Assembly (NCBI GenBank): GCA_009746045.1
Contig: RPFO01000027.1
Location: 1,870,202 to 1,934,201 of the forward strand
DNA: 64,000 nucleotides
Origin: Mesostigma viride
Lineage: Eukaryota > Streptophyta > Mesostigmatophyceae > Mesostigmatales > Mesostigmataceae
Direction: 5' to 3'
Shown here: positions 1 to 11,716 of the stretch, one piece after another
How the letters are laid out: every line of letters starts with the position of its first letter
Position numbering within the stretch: position 1 is the stretch's first letter
Program-made: the position numbers and the translations under genes
The notes under the pieces: generated by a model
Told to the model about the DNA's origin: nothing
Database searches by the model: none
What the model saw: only the letters and a program-made list of their open reading frames with translations

Positions 1-431
1 GCCACATCACTGCTGACAGCCACCCGTTTGTGCAGGCGACTAAACCAGCTCACCAAACTCCCCAGGCCTTCCTGTCTGAGCACAAAGAGCCCTGCAGCCC
101 TGCCCCTGACCTTGGAGACCTGCCTGCTGTCCATTGAGCTATCCACATACAGCTCCATGCAAATGGGTTGTGATAAATCCACTGCAGACAACAGAATGCC
201 AGATGAAGCCCTGACCTGATCAGCCACCTTGGCAGACCCTAGCTCCACCAGCATGTCATCAGGCAACCTGGCTATGACCATAAGGTCTGGCCTGGAAATG
301 CCTGCCACCCAAGCAACCATGCCCCTCACCATGGGACACAGTGCCTGTGTGATGGTTGGAGGAAGCTTGCTAATGAGGGTCTCTTGATAATCATTGCCCC
401 CCACCAGCAGCATACGCCACTCCCCCCCTTC
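1..431 (-). pseudogene. Copia-like copy A RNase H, partial at window edge
   Basis: The N-terminal part of the RNase H domain is colinear with 32565-32990 of copy B (YVDSS, SRLHKRVAVSSDVAECRAICEG). The rest lies outside the window. Its frame is offset from RT across the same seven-G run that is seen in copy B. Confidence 0.75.
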
Positions 432-1496
432 TTCACCAGTGTGGCCTCCATGCCCACAAACAGCAGAGGCTCATTCTCCACCTGCCATTGCTCCCTACCC
501 AGAGGAAACTTGGACTTAATGATGGAGATCAGCTCCTTAAGCCACGACGTGGGAGCTATCAGATGTAGGTCATCCCCGTGCAGCGAAGCATACACTGGCA
601 GGCCTTCCCATTGCCCCAGAAACAGACAGGGGTCTACAGGAGAGACCTTCAAGTTGCAATGCTCCTTCAGGAAACGGTTGAGAGTCTCCCTCCAGATTAT
701 TGGACTTGACCTCAGGCCCTCCAGGCCCTTGAGGATTTTAAGGAACTCCGTGTGGATGTCCCTTTTCCATACAGCAGGCACCCTAACATAGAAAGGCGTC
801 TTGCCCTCCCACTTTTCCTGTGCCACATCTGCATCCCCTCCAGAAATGCCCTCTTGAAGTCTACCACCACTGAGCCATAGTCCAAGCCCTTGTTGAGAAG
901 GCCTAGAAATACACACAGCAGCAGCCTCCAAGTATCATGCACATGCCAGGGGTATACAACTCCTCAGCAGTGCACTCACCAGTACCCTTGAACTCATTCA
1001 GCACTGGCCTGACATGTGGTACCTTGACCCCGTCCACCTCCTTCATCTTGATGACAAACTTGAGCTTGAGTAGACGTCGTGCAGGAGGCAGGTCATTGAC
1101 AGGTTCCACGCATTTCTTGGAGATCCAGTCCTCCCCAGATTTAATCAAACCCAGTGTGACCTGGGGACACATAATGGGAGAGGACATGAGCTTCACCAGG
1201 CCTTGGTAGTTGATAGGGCTGTGTCCAGCAAGTGAGTGAGGACCAATGCCCAAACTGCTTGGATGACTAGCAGCTGGCAGTATGAGGTCATCAACCAAGG
1301 GCTCCTGCCCCTGGCACACTTGCACACGCTTAACCGACCTGGTTACTGCACGTGATAGGTGAGTGGTCCTGAAATTAATCAGTGGGACCTGACCAGCCCC
1401 TTCCTTAGTCAGGAGAGAGGACGTGATCACTACCCATCCTGGCATAGGAAATTCTGCCCCAGAAGAGCAGGTCCTTGATAGCCCTCCAAGACACAA
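326..1496 (-). pseudogene. Copia-like copy A reverse transcriptase, frameshifted
   Basis: The RT domain matches copy B 31480-32652. Frame one (1496-903) ends in a frameshift caused by one missing base near 941 (after TPGM), and the rest continues at about 931-326 in another frame. RT motifs include RLLKLKFVIKMK, DFKRAFLEG, GLRSSPIIWRETL and LHGDDLHLIAP, where HGDD replaces the usual YVDD. The defect is private to this copy. Confidence 0.85.
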
Positions 1497-3292
1497 AAAG
1501 CAGTGTCCTGTCCAAGGATAGGAATGAATACCTCACCCAGTACCTTCACGTGTACCCCGCCACTGAAGTCAGACACAAACTGATAGCTGGGTTCAGACAT
1601 GCTGTACCCTGCTGCAGCCCTGGTCCCAATGATGGAAACCTGAGAATTAGTGTCTACCTCTAAGGCAGTGTCCAGCCCCAGATTGCCATGCCACCTGAGC
1701 TTGGCTACCTTGGGCTGCTTCTTGGCCCTTTGTAGAGCCCCAATCAATCCAGCCAAACTTGTCCCCCTGGGCTTGGTTAGTGCCTTGGGCTTGACAGTTG
1801 ACTCCCCAGCTGTTGACCTTGCAGCCTGTTCAACAAGTACCTCTGCAACCTGGCCAGGGCTGACAGATTCCCCTGCAACAGATGTGGTCGTTGCGTCAGT
1901 GATGTCACCTGGGACCTGAAAATCCTGCAGATCCTGTGAGCCTTGTGCCTGACTGCCCTCATTCATCAGGTTAGGCTTGACATATGACCAACTCAGCCGG
2001 TGTACATGCTTTGGTTCGTCCTCCATGCTGACCAAGCATGCGTGGCTAGCTTCATCAACCTGGGTAACCACCCCAGGACTCCAGCTACCACGTTTGCCAT
2101 AAAGGCTAGGTTCCTTCCAAGCTAGGACCTTCTGACCCACTTGTGGCTCCAGCATCTTCCAACCCCGGTCCTTCTCCCTCAGCTTGGCAAAGGTGACATG
2201 TGCAGCATGTTTCCAGCCCTCCAGCACATGTGGTGGGCACAGGCCATGATATAGACCCATTGGGCTGACAGCAACTCCATCATAGTAGAAGTTAACCCTG
2301 CTGTTCAGCTGCTGCTCCACGTTCCTCAGCCATGCACTCCTGACAAGTGCAGGTGCAGACAAGGGTACCCAGTCTTCAGAGATGATCAATTTCTTGACCT
2401 CCTGGATTGCCCTCTCGATAGCACCCTGCTGCCCATGAGCCTCCCTAGGTGTAACCAGCAACTCAGGAAGGGTAGGATCACCCTTGAGATGCTGAAACTG
2501 CATGTCCACCTGGATCCTTGTGGTAGGAAACTTGGCTCTTACATTCTGCAGGGCAGCCAGCAAGTACCTGTTCTTCATAGAAGGTAAATGCTCCAGCACC
2601 TTGTATTTCGTGTACCTGTCCACGCACACCAACAGTTGCATGCCCCTGATGTGTTGGATATCACACTGCAGATCACCAATGCTCTGAGGTAGAGCTTTGG
2701 CATGTGATTTCCTGGGCTTGTTGGAGGACAACTGGCACTTACACCGTGAGGCAGCTTGCTGACACGCCTTAAGAAGGGGTGCCCTGCCCATACGGAAGGC
2801 AAAGTTGTTTGACAGAGAAGTGGCATGCCCAAACATGTTGTGGATTCGGGCACCCAACTCCTGGTACACAGAGGAAGCAGTCCCTGGCACAGTCAGGACT
2901 GTGCTGTCAGGTTGTCCAGCATCACCATGCTGACTTCCATCCTGTTCTGACTCAGAGCCTGAGTCACCCTGCTCATGCCCAACACCTGGACCGCCAGCAG
3001 GGACCACATGCATACCACCAGAGGCCTTCACACCCCTCTGTGGTTGTACATTGGTTTCTCTCAAAATGAGAGGTCCACCCTCGTGCCCAGCACGAGGATG
3101 CATGGGGTCAGACATTCTTACAGCTGCACCAGCTGTCAAGGACGTCTTCATAGGAACCTGTACCTCTCCAGGTGACCTGGGGCCACACTGAACCTGGAGA
3201 TCACCCTCTTGTTGCCCAGATATAAAATCTGCATTGGAGCACCTGGCCTCCCCCTTGGGTGAATTAAGGTGTGTAGGGGTTGCCTCAGACAG
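1430..3292 (-). CDS. Copia-like copy A pol segment: integrase then retropepsin
   Basis: The open frame follows gag's TGA; its first ATG is at 3151, giving 573 residues from there. It carries a degenerate HHCC-like zinc-binding region (residues about 104-139) and an integrase core with D about 164, D about 216 and E about 246 (HGQQGAIER). After a linker comes a protease-like region with VDTNSQVSII (compare retropepsin DT/SG) and a downstream LLGQNFL resembling the ILG-[DR]-F/W motif. The protease thus follows integrase, unlike canonical Copia (PR before IN). The RT frame overlaps the end of this ORF at an offset equivalent to -1. Confidence 0.75.
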   Translation of the reverse strand: MSEATPTHLNSPKGEARCSNADFISGQQEGDLQVQCGPRSPGEVQVPMKTSLTAGAAVRMSDPMHPRAGHEGGPLILRETNVQPQRGVKASGGMHVVPAGGPGVGHEQGDSGSESEQDGSQHGDAGQPDSTVLTVPGTASSVYQELGARIHNMFGHATSLSNNFAFRMGRAPLLKACQQAASRCKCQLSSNKPRKSHAKALPQSIGDLQCDIQHIRGMQLLVCVDRYTKYKVLEHLPSMKNRYLLAALQNVRAKFPTTRIQVDMQFQHLKGDPTLPELLVTPREAHGQQGAIERAIQEVKKLIISEDWVPLSAPALVRSAWLRNVEQQLNSRVNFYYDGVAVSPMGLYHGLCPPHVLEGWKHAAHVTFAKLREKDRGWKMLEPQVGQKVLAWKEPSLYGKRGSWSPGVVTQVDEASHACLVSMEDEPKHVHRLSWSYVKPNLMNEGSQAQGSQDLQDFQVPGDITDATTTSVAGESVSPGQVAEVLVEQAARSTAGESTVKPKALTKPRGTSLAGLIGALQRAKKQPKVAKLRWHGNLGLDTALEVDTNSQVSIIGTRAAAGYSMSEPSYQFVSDFSGGVHVKVLGEVFIPILGQDTAFCVLEGYQGPALLGQNFLCQDG

Positions 3293-4409
3293 TCACTGCT
3301 CCTTGTTGTCTTCTTGCTGACTGCCCTTTGAAGGCTGGCCTGCCTGGGACTTGTTGTTGTTCTTCTTCTTGTTGTTGTTGTTATTCTTGTTGCTGCCCTG
3401 GCCCTGGGACTTCTTGAAGCTGGGACACTCCTTCTTGATGTGCCCCCACCCCTTGCACAGGTAGCATTGTATCTTGGACTTGCCCTGGCCACTGCCCCCA
3501 TTGTCAGACGCGTTGCCCTGCTTGGGCTGACCACCCACCCGCCTGAACACCGACTTGGAGTGTGACCTCCTGTCAGAATCAGGTGAATGATCTCCCTTGC
3601 GCTTGTTATGGTTGCCCCTACGCCCTCCTTGGCTTCGGTCAGCCTCAGACGTCTTGGAGCCACCCTGGGTACGCCCGCCTGCCTGGGTAGCCTTCACTGC
3701 TGGCACTCCACCCTCAAACAGCTCCTCTGCCTCGAGTGCTTGTTTAATGATGACCTTGTAGGCCTTCAGGGTAGAGTGTGGGGCACACATGACTTTTAAG
3801 GAGCCACGTGTCGCCTTATCCAGCCCAGAAACCTTGAGCCAGTTGGTTAGGGCTATGTTATCAGCGACATTAAAGCCGTGAGCCCTGCCCTCCTCAACCA
3901 TCTTACAATAGTTGAGAAAGTTCTGGATCAGGTCCCCCTTGACCTCCCACCCTTGATACTTGTCCTGCCAATGGATGCCGACCTTCTTGCGTTGGTCTTC
4001 CAGCAGCTCCTTCAGCTCAGCCACGTACAGTGCCCAGGCCTTATTGGCCTTTTGCACTCCCTGGTTAGGTCCTTAATCTGGTCAGTACACTTGCCAAAAG
4101 TGCTACTCCTATCCAGATTTGATAGTAATTTGTACCACCGTACAAGCTAGGGAACCCTTCCAATCCTTCCACAAACTCTTCAGCCTGCTTAGGCTTGGAG
4201 TCTGAGGTTACAGGCTGCAGCTGATTGACAATTAAAAGACCCTGTGTGGTAAGATCAAAGCCATGAACAGCTTGTGCATTATTATTATTGTGAGGAAGGT
4301 TGGTAATCTCTCCGGTAAGCCCCACGTCATCTACGTGAGCGGTTCCACTACCAGCACCCCCATTATTATTCCCACTGGCTGGACCCTTGCTACGGCGTCC
4401 CTCAGCCAT
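3293..4409 (-). pseudogene. Copia-like copy A gag, frameshifted
   Basis: Gag nucleocapsid-type protein of copy A. The N-terminal part (4409-4065) and C-terminal part (4057-3293) lie in different frames because of single-base losses relative to copy B near 4107 and 4062. The CCHC zinc knuckle (CYLCKGWGHIKKEC) and the Asn/Lys-rich tail survive. It ends in a TGA (3295-3293), after which the pol frame continues open in the same phase, as in copy B. Confidence 0.85.
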
Positions 4410-4578
4410 CCTGCACTACAGCTATTCAAAGAACACCTTAGCAAAGCAGCAGAAAATATGTACAAAATTTGTGTCGTCACTGCCGCCTGCGCCGGTGTCG
4501 CTGCCGCCCCCGCGAATTGCCGCTGAAAATTCGACAAAAAAAAATGTCGACGAGTACTGCAAAAGAAAATTAGGCCGA

Positions 4579-7186
4579 CTAGTAGTCAAGGCCCCTGAAG
4601 TCGCAGTACGTGTATACGAACTCACGATCCTCCATATCCAGCTCCGGACCTGCACCGGTATGTATTAAGGGGACATGACACCCCAAAAGGGCACTTTTCT
4701 GGAAACCATACCTAGGCATGTGATAAAAATCCAGTTATTATGGGGGACCATAAATATGATAAAAAAAATAATTTCCAACCACTTGGGGGTGTACTACCCC
4801 CCACCATGTGACCGTTATGTGCTAAAAATAGAAAAAGACGCTATTTTTGGCCGATTTTCCCTAGGACAATGGGCAAACCCATTGTGGCCAAATCATATAT
4901 TCCCATCTAATTGCAACCCTTGCCAGTAATTCCAGCTAGTTTGCAGGTCAGAATAAGCATGTTTAGACACATTGAAATAGTTTACCCCAAAACACGTATT
5001 TTTTGGTGCCTAAAAAAATATATCAAATCATAGACACATGCAATGGGGTCAAATCATATAATCAAAATTGGCCCAGGGTTGCAATCACACAGCCCCAAAG
5101 TTTCAGCTCATTCTGACCACGTTTACTCACATTGAAATATGGTCATGTGCAAAAAAAAAAATGATCGCTTTTTGTGGTTTGGAGCTCAAACACCACCACA
5201 AAGACACCCTTGCCCACCACAAACTGGGCCAAAACAACAGCCACTAGTTTATTTATGATGTTAGGAAGCTTGCCACCAAATTACAGGTCATTCTGACCTA
5301 GTTTGCCCATATTACATCTTGTTATAGCTGCCAGCCTGCATGCTTGGTGCACCATGACATGAGGCAATACCATGAGCACATTCCTAAGCTTGCCCCCTGC
5401 AAATGGGGCAGAACCACGAAAAACAAATGCTAGATGCTTGAAGAAAACAACCACCAACTCTTTAACCATTATGAGCAGGTATGACCGCTTACGGGAATCA
5501 CTCATAGCCAACACCATGTCATGACGCTTATGGGTAAAAGGTGCATCCTTCATAGCCATAACGACCTGATCCCTGTCATCTAGGAAGTACAAGCCATGTG
5601 TAATGGAGGCTAAACAGGTGGGGATGTGATAAGTAAATCACATATTCTCACCTTCCATACAACAACCTTGTTTTCCAGCAGGCTGAAGAGCCATGACAGG
5701 CGTTTATGAGCTCGCCAGCTCCTTGCAACGGTGATGCCGCTCCCAGGCAGCTAGGGTCCTTGACTACGCAATATAGAATGTCTACCGTGTGAAAACCTCC
5801 ATACAGGAAGCGTAGCAAAGCCAGATAACTGCCCGATCAAGTCTGGGTAGCTTTAGGAAGCATGGCATACGCAGCGTAAGGAAAACCATTGAAAGCTGCG
5901 GAAAATCTGATAGCACAACTGCAACAAGTGGAGAACAAAATAGCAAGAAGAACCCAGAAACGGCGCCAAAAGTTTCATGCCAGGTTCATTAAGAGCGCAA
6001 ACAGACTGGGCGGTGACATGCGGCAAATCAACGTACCACGGCCGGCATTATTTCCTACCCAGGCGCGCAAGAAAAGCCAGCCAGCCATGGATGGATTAAC
6101 CGCGGATCGCGCAGGCCTGAACGAAATCATTTTAGAAATGACAGGAAATGGCCGCAGATCGAAGACGCTTAGGTTATTTTCATGGTGTCCGTTACTAAAC
6201 GGCTCTTACTGCATCAATACAACCCACGAATATCGAGTTCTACCGTCGCAGGCACGCATGCTAGATTATTCATCGCGGCCAAATTGTTGGATGAGACCCC
6301 GGCCGTGCATATCTGTACCAACAAAGGCAGCGAATTTGCAAATAGTGCAGATCTGGCTATGAAACATCATAATAGAACATCACTTTTAACCATCGGCTTA
6401 ATTTTTCGGCCTGTCGCCCGCCGGATTAGCCATATCTTAACGCAACGCACGTCGCCATGGCCACCTCCGCACGGTGCGCGCACTGTGCACCACAATTTCA
6501 CGGTCCGTCGGTACCGTCCCGACTTTTTTGGCGCCAAAAAAGTCCCGGGTGTCATGTCCCCTTAAAACCGGTGTGCTCCCCGCCGCGTAAGTTGCGACGC
6601 GCCGACGCGCGACGAGGCGCAGAGGATGTGTAAAGATCGTCAACAATTCCCACCCCGCGGGAATCCACTCTCGCACAGATGCGAGAAATGCCACCAGGTT
6701 AATTAAAACCTGGCGCTCACGACTGCGTACGCCGCGAGTGAGCAGCGATAGCAGCGCAAGATCTTGAAACAAATTTGTTGACACCGCCGGCGCGCCCCCC
6801 GTGCGTAGCGATGCCCAGTTTTGCAGGTTTCTCTGGTAACCGGTGAGTGAAGAGAGGACGTTGTCCAACTCCTCAATGGCAGTCGTGACTTCGGTCACCG
6901 ACCGCAAACCTCCCCGCACCTGGACCGTAAATGTCGATAAAATGTTTCGAATCTGGTCCAACAGGTTGCGGATTGCCGGCACCAGTGCTGGCAAATCGGG
7001 GTCCTCGGGGTTATCCCCGAGCAATGGATGAGCTGCGCGCTGTTGACGATGAAGCTCGTCGAGCGAGATCGTAACTTCGTCGAGCAATTGCTGCCACGAC
7101 GGCGCAGTCGGTCTTGACGAAGGACCAGCCGGCGGAGCGGCTATTTCCTCGTCATCGGGAATCCGGAATTCTTCAGAATTTGGCAT
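4579..7186 (-). pseudogene. Copia-like copy A, pre-gag ORF split by a DNA element
   Basis: This is the same unknown helical protein as the 236-residue ORF at 27690-28400. Translation starts at 7186-7184 and is colinear with copy B until the TTAA site at 6562-6565, where the 4669-6561 element interrupts it. The last codons resume at 4664 and end with the stop at 4581-4579. The reading is destroyed only by the insertion, so this copy was probably intact before it. Function is unknown. Confidence 0.8.
4669..6561. mobile_element. TTAA-flanked DNA element (family i), inserted in Copia-like copy A
   Basis: A 1893-bp insertion with terminal inverted repeats GGGGACATGACACCC, flanked by TTAA at 4665-4668 and 6562-6565. 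The uninterrupted copy B sequence shows a single TTAA at the same point, so the insertion and its 4-bp duplication are directly visible. TTAA duplications are known for the piggyBac and Kolobok superfamilies; GG-starting termini would suit Kolobok better, but no transposase motif was recognised. A weak ORF (5889-6362) has DNA similarity to the ORFs at 9993-10463 and 11969-12343, so these elements share ancestry. Probably non-autonomous or decayed. Confidence 0.85.
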
Positions 7187-7222
7187 CTTTTTAACAGAGC
7201 GTGTAATACGAGTTGTAATACG

Positions 7223-7839
7223 AGTTGTGAGGGTGAGAATGCCACGAATTCCGCCATGGTTCTTGCAGGAAGTTGCCTTTATTAATAACAAGGAAACACA
7301 GACGTAAGTCACGTCACTTCCAAGACTGCACGCAGCACAGACGACAGGGTCGCAGTGCCAAGAGAACGTGCACGCAAGAACTAGCGTCCCGGTGTGACCA
7401 AGTCACTCATATAGCTTGCTAGGGACGCGTCCAAGTATTCAGCTGCACTGTCACAGCTGAACTGTCAATCAATTGATTACACAGACTCTGGCACGCCTTT
7501 GGCGCGCAGATCTATCAATTGTCCATACGGCTAGTCCTGTGGACCTATCCGTACACTAGTCAGCATCAATTGTCTCATAGGTCCTGGCGCGCTACAGCAC
7601 GCCTACCTATCAATTGACCATCAAGTCCTGTACAAGTCCTGTCAACGTCCTGCGGACTATCAAAGTGACACTTGTACATCCTGTGTCCGTACGCGCCCAC
7701 AGTGGCGCGCCGGGTACTGTCGGCACAGCCTAGGAAACGTCATAACTTTTACGTTCCTTAACTAAATGAGGCGTTCAAGGTGCCGTTGGAAAGAGCGTAA
7801 CAATCTCTATCCATCTAACGTAAATCCTTTACGTTAACT
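7223..7839 (-). repeat. 5' LTR of Copia-like copy A
   Basis: The 617-bp LTR has the same length as the two LTRs of copy B. In element orientation it begins AGTTAACGTAAAGG and ends CTCACAACT, so the termini are AGTT...AACT rather than TG...CA. It carries several CAATTGAT motifs and an AATAAA-type signal near its 3' end. A few substitutions separate it from the copy B LTRs. Confidence 0.9.
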
Positions 7840-7949
7840 ACTTGGCGTCACATCTTGCTAACGTTGTCACTGTCGGCAGTTGTCAGTTGCTGTTGGTTGT
7901 TGCATGCTGATCGAGGGTTGCAGATGTTCTAGGAACAGCTGGTCCAATG

Positions 7950-9135
7950 TTGCTATGCATGCAGTTACTCTTGCCATTACGTGTGTCCGTGTGCCTCCAA
8001 CCATCCCGCCACAATGCCAGCACCCTCCACCCCGCTAACTCCCACTCGCCCCACTCCCCTGCCTGTTCCATACCCGCCCCACCCACAAATATACGTCACA
8101 GACATCCACATGCCGTTATCCATCCCCACCTGACTACGGACTACTCTCGCCCCCACGCTGAGGTCCCCCACAACACCGTAACACCGCCCTCCTCCCCCAA
8201 ACCATCCGATGACCCACCCGACCATCCACCTTGAGTCCCCCCAAACCAACCTATCTGACTACCACCCTTCCGTATTACATACACCACCTTCCACACCAAC
8301 ATAACAAACCACCTACTAAACAAACCTACCGCCCCACAACGAGGTTCCCCTACACCACTGCACCCCGCCCACCCCGCCCCCCGCTGCCCCAACATACGAT
8401 GACTCCACCCCACCATCCACGTGAAGCATAACCATCCACCCCGGCCTCCGGGGCAACCAATCAGCTGTCCACTCAACCATAACTGACACTGCTGCACCGA
8501 CCACCGGCAAGCCCGCCTACGTACCATACCCAAGCCACCCACGCAACCCAAGCATCCCCAACCCTCACACGAACCTGTGACCTACGCACGAGCTACCTAC
8601 AACTGCGACTCACAACTACTACATAATCAACCCATCACAATGTCCCCCATGACCCCCGCCAAAGGGGGGGGGTCCCCCCAATAGTCCAACACACACACAC
8701 ACACACTCTACAATACCCAGGACCACGAGTACCCACCCAATTCACCTCCCACAACGGTATCACCCACTAGTCCAGTGCCCCACCCATGTCCACAGCGACA
8801 CCCCGGAGACTTCACCACGCCCACCGACTGCACGCACGCACACCTAGCTGCACACTCCCACGCACCTACCCTCGCACGCACGCATGCACGCAGCCATCAA
8901 CCCACCCACCAAGGCACGCCTGCACAAACGCACACATGCACAAGTGCACGCACACGCACAAATTGCTGCACACTCTCACGCACCCACTCACGCACCCACT
9001 CACGCACGCACGCCTGCACACACTAGCCATCAACCCACCCGCCAAGGCACGCCTGCACAAACGCACTCATGCACAACTGCACGCACTCGCCCACGCACGC
9101 ACACCTAGCTGCACGCCTGCACGCAGTCACGCAAT
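7950..9135. repeat. Low-complexity C/A-rich tract with CGCACGCA-type repeats
   Basis: 7950-8770 is strongly biased to C and A on the + strand. 8780-9135 is built of CACGCA/CACCCACT units, including a segment of about 136 bp present twice (near 8890-8960 and 9027-9100). All frames are open because of composition, giving Thr-His-Ala-Arg-rich translations that I do not regard as genes. Confidence 0.7.
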
Positions 9136-9640
9136 GCATGGCAGCATGCCCGCCTTCTATATCATTCTTGGAATATCATGTTGCATATGGCATTATTATC
9201 ATGTTTGTAAATTTAACTCCTTGCTTTCTGTATGCTTTCTTTCTTTGGGGGATGACTTGATGCAGATCGTGGAGCATACAAGCTCGACGAGAAGACGTAC
9301 ACATCAATATTGAGTGAAACCACCGTTGCTGGGCTCTGGCATGCCAGCTGTTATATGGCCATGAGCCATCAGCTAGCAATCCAGAAATAGGATGAGAGCA
9401 GTTTTGAGTCGATGTTTTATATTTTGATGGTATTGAAACGATGAGTCACAGAATGCCACAATGAAACATAAGTTCATTACTATCAAACAGCGTGATGCCA
9501 TGAATGCCACGCCTAATACCACAAGATGTGCTAATAACGTATTTAATGAATTGTTGGATTTATTGCATGATGGTGTTATGCTTGTTAGAATACACATTTA
9601 ATTCTGGCAATGGCATGCCTGAGAAAATGCCCTGAGATTT
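9136..9640. other. Unassigned AT-rich spacer
   Basis: Composition returns to near-balanced. I see no recognisable coding region, RNA gene or element terminus. Confidence 0.4.
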
Positions 9641-9935
9641 TCAGCGCCTGAGAAAATGCCCTGAGATTTTCAGCCTGAGAAAAAAAAATCTCAGTGTCCA
9701 CGTAAAATCTCAGTTTCCACTTAGCCCTGAGATTTCCTGAGATTTCCTGAGAAAAAGCCAATTTCCTCAGGCCAATCTCAGGAAATCTCAGGTCACTTTC
9801 TCAGGAAATCTCAGGAAATCTCAGGAAAATCTCAGGAAATCTCAGGACATCTCAGGAACATCTCAGGAAATCTCAGGAAATCTCAGTTTTTTTCTCAGGA
9901 AATCTCAGGAAATCTCAGGAAATCTCAGTTTTCTC
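9640..9935. repeat. Tandem decamer repeat (CTCAGGAAAT)n
   Basis: A degenerate array of CTCAGGAAAT and its complement ATTTCCTGAG. The strand sense switches near 9770, so the array can form an imperfect hairpin. It abuts the truncated side of the DNA element that follows. Confidence 0.85.
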
Positions 9936-9955
9936 AGTAGCGAGTTCCTAGTGGG

Positions 9956-11661
9956 GATAGTTGTGATCTATAATGTCGCGGGCTGTTTTTTTTTACCATC
10001 GGCAGGGGGGTTCCGGCCTGAATTTCTGTCGGGATGAATAAAGTATAATGGATGCCTGCAGGTGTGATTGTCGATTGTTGCCAGTTTTGATGGTCCTAAT
10101 GGAAGCTAGTTTAATGATGTTTCTAAAGCCGTAAAAATTCCCGATGCTATCTTTACCTTTCCCGTCATTTTGCGGTAAGATAACATTAGGCCTGCGCGAT
10201 GCGCGCCCGACCTCTCCATGAAAGGGTGGCCTTTCTTGTGCGCCTGGGCACGAATAAATGCCCGTTATGGTACGTTCTTGTATTAAACGTCCTAAGATAG
10301 CGCTTTCCTGCTTTCTTAGCTCGTTGAGCGTAAGCTTTTTGCCTTCTTTCCGGCCAGATGCAGCCAGGAAGTTGCGGGTCCTGGCGCTGCATCGCTGGAT
10401 TCCTGGATGTTTTTTAGCAAGTTCGTCTGTGACGTGGCTGGCTTGCTGCAGCGCGTGGCCCACAACCTGTCGGGAAGGTGTAATGCTTTTATTTCCATGC
10501 TTCTCTGAAATTTCTTTTGCTTTATAGACAGTTGTGTTCGAGGAAATTCACGCGGTCTTCCTAAGCAGCGGCATCATTTTCCCCAGACACTGACGAGCTG
10601 GCACCTGTCTCCTAAAGAAAGTGGCTTGTGCTTGTTAGAAAGGAGGCAGTGTGCATTTTGCGGGACACAATGCTTTGGTGGCACATGCGTCAGGTAGGCT
10701 GTTCCAATGGTCTCTTCACCTTTCCCACTGAGTAAATGATAGCCTTTGTCATGCTAACCAGAGCAGCTAGCCACAGGTTGGCTGGATAAAAAGTCAGCTT
10801 ATTTTCTCTTGATATACTGCGTGTGTGGTCCTCCACATGTCCGGCTTGTTGGGCATTTTGGAAGAGGGTTTTTAATGTGTTGTTGGGTGGAACAACTTGG
10901 TTGTTGGCACAAAATCACACATTATTAGCCTGAGATAGGCATGACATATGCTGCTCAGGCGTGTCGTCCTACCAGCCTTGTTGATAAGGGTAGACTCACA
11001 AGGCTGGCTGTGCCGATGGAGGGGTGGGGCGTATGACGCTCCGGACATCCTCCTCACACTCCGTGATCAAAGTGGGCATGTTTTTGGGTGTCTAGGGTAG
11101 CAAAACAGATGTCATTTTGGCTCAGCACTAGCTCAATTCTCTTTTAGCGTCTACCCAGGTGGCATCACAGGAAAATCAATAACTTGAGCTACGCTTGTCA
11201 GAATGAGCTCAATGAACTTTGGGGTTGTGTTTCCCCCCACTCAGTGGAATATAAAATGTATGGATGACCCAATCTGATGTGTTAATGATTTGATTTATTT
11301 TTTTTGGCTAAAAAAAAGTACCCATTTTGCGGGAAAATTAATAACTCAAACAAATGTGACCATTTTGGCCATGTAAATAGCCCAGCTTTTAAAAAAGTGG
11401 GGGAACTTTGCAGAAATGTATGGGCAGGTCATTTGGATAAGTAGTGGTTTGTCTTGGGCAAAATATCTCATAAATAGCGTCTTTTTCTATTTTTAGCTTG
11501 CCACCGGTGCGTGGTTGGGGGTTGTACCCCCAACAAGTGGTGGCATGAATGTCCAAACATCATATTTATGGTACTCAATCATCACTAGATGGTTCCCGAG
11601 TGCATTGGAACTGATATATAGTCAGTTTTTCAGGCTTTTGGACGTGCGAGTCCCCAGTTCG
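9956..11661 (-). mobile_element. DNA element related to family i, first tandem copy (one end missing)
   Basis: About 1.6 kb is nearly identical to 11937-13534. Its right terminus (GGGGACTCGCACG on the minus strand) and the next 250 bp are similar to the left end of the 4669-6561 element, including the shared CTAAAAATAGAAAAAGACGC block. The opposite terminus is missing; similarity begins at about 9956 beside the decamer array. A minus-strand ORF of 156 codons (10463-9993) is conserved in the second copy and weakly in family i. I do not recognise the protein. Confidence 0.65.
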
Positions 11662-11716
11662 CCATGCAGCCAACTGCGACCCAACTTGAGGCGTGAACCC
11701 AACTTAAGCCAACCCA

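Larger units (their letters stand above)
1..7839 (-). mobile_element. Copia-like LTR retrotransposon, copy A (truncated by window start)
   Basis: This is a reverse-strand copy of the element that is complete at 27049-34874. Its 5' LTR is at 7223-7839 and the window begins inside its RNase H region. It encodes an unknown first ORF, gag with a CCHC knuckle, integrase, a retropepsin-like domain and RT. By eye it is nearly identical to copy B but has its own small deletions in gag (near 4107 and 4062) and RT (near 941), and a 1.9 kb DNA element inserted at 4669-6561. The five bases outside the LTR, at 7840-7844, would be half of a 5-bp TSD; the other half lies outside the window. Copy A keeps the protease frame that copy B has lost. 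Confidence 0.9.

Noticed and set aside
28..219. Short plus-strand ORFs across 1-7000 and minus-strand ORFs across 28000-33000
   Set aside because: They are antisense shadows of the Copia-like gag and pol genes.
8775..9313. Thr-His-Ala-Arg-rich ORFs
   Set aside because: Produced by CACGCA/CACCCACT tandem repeats; all three frames read as similar low-complexity peptides.
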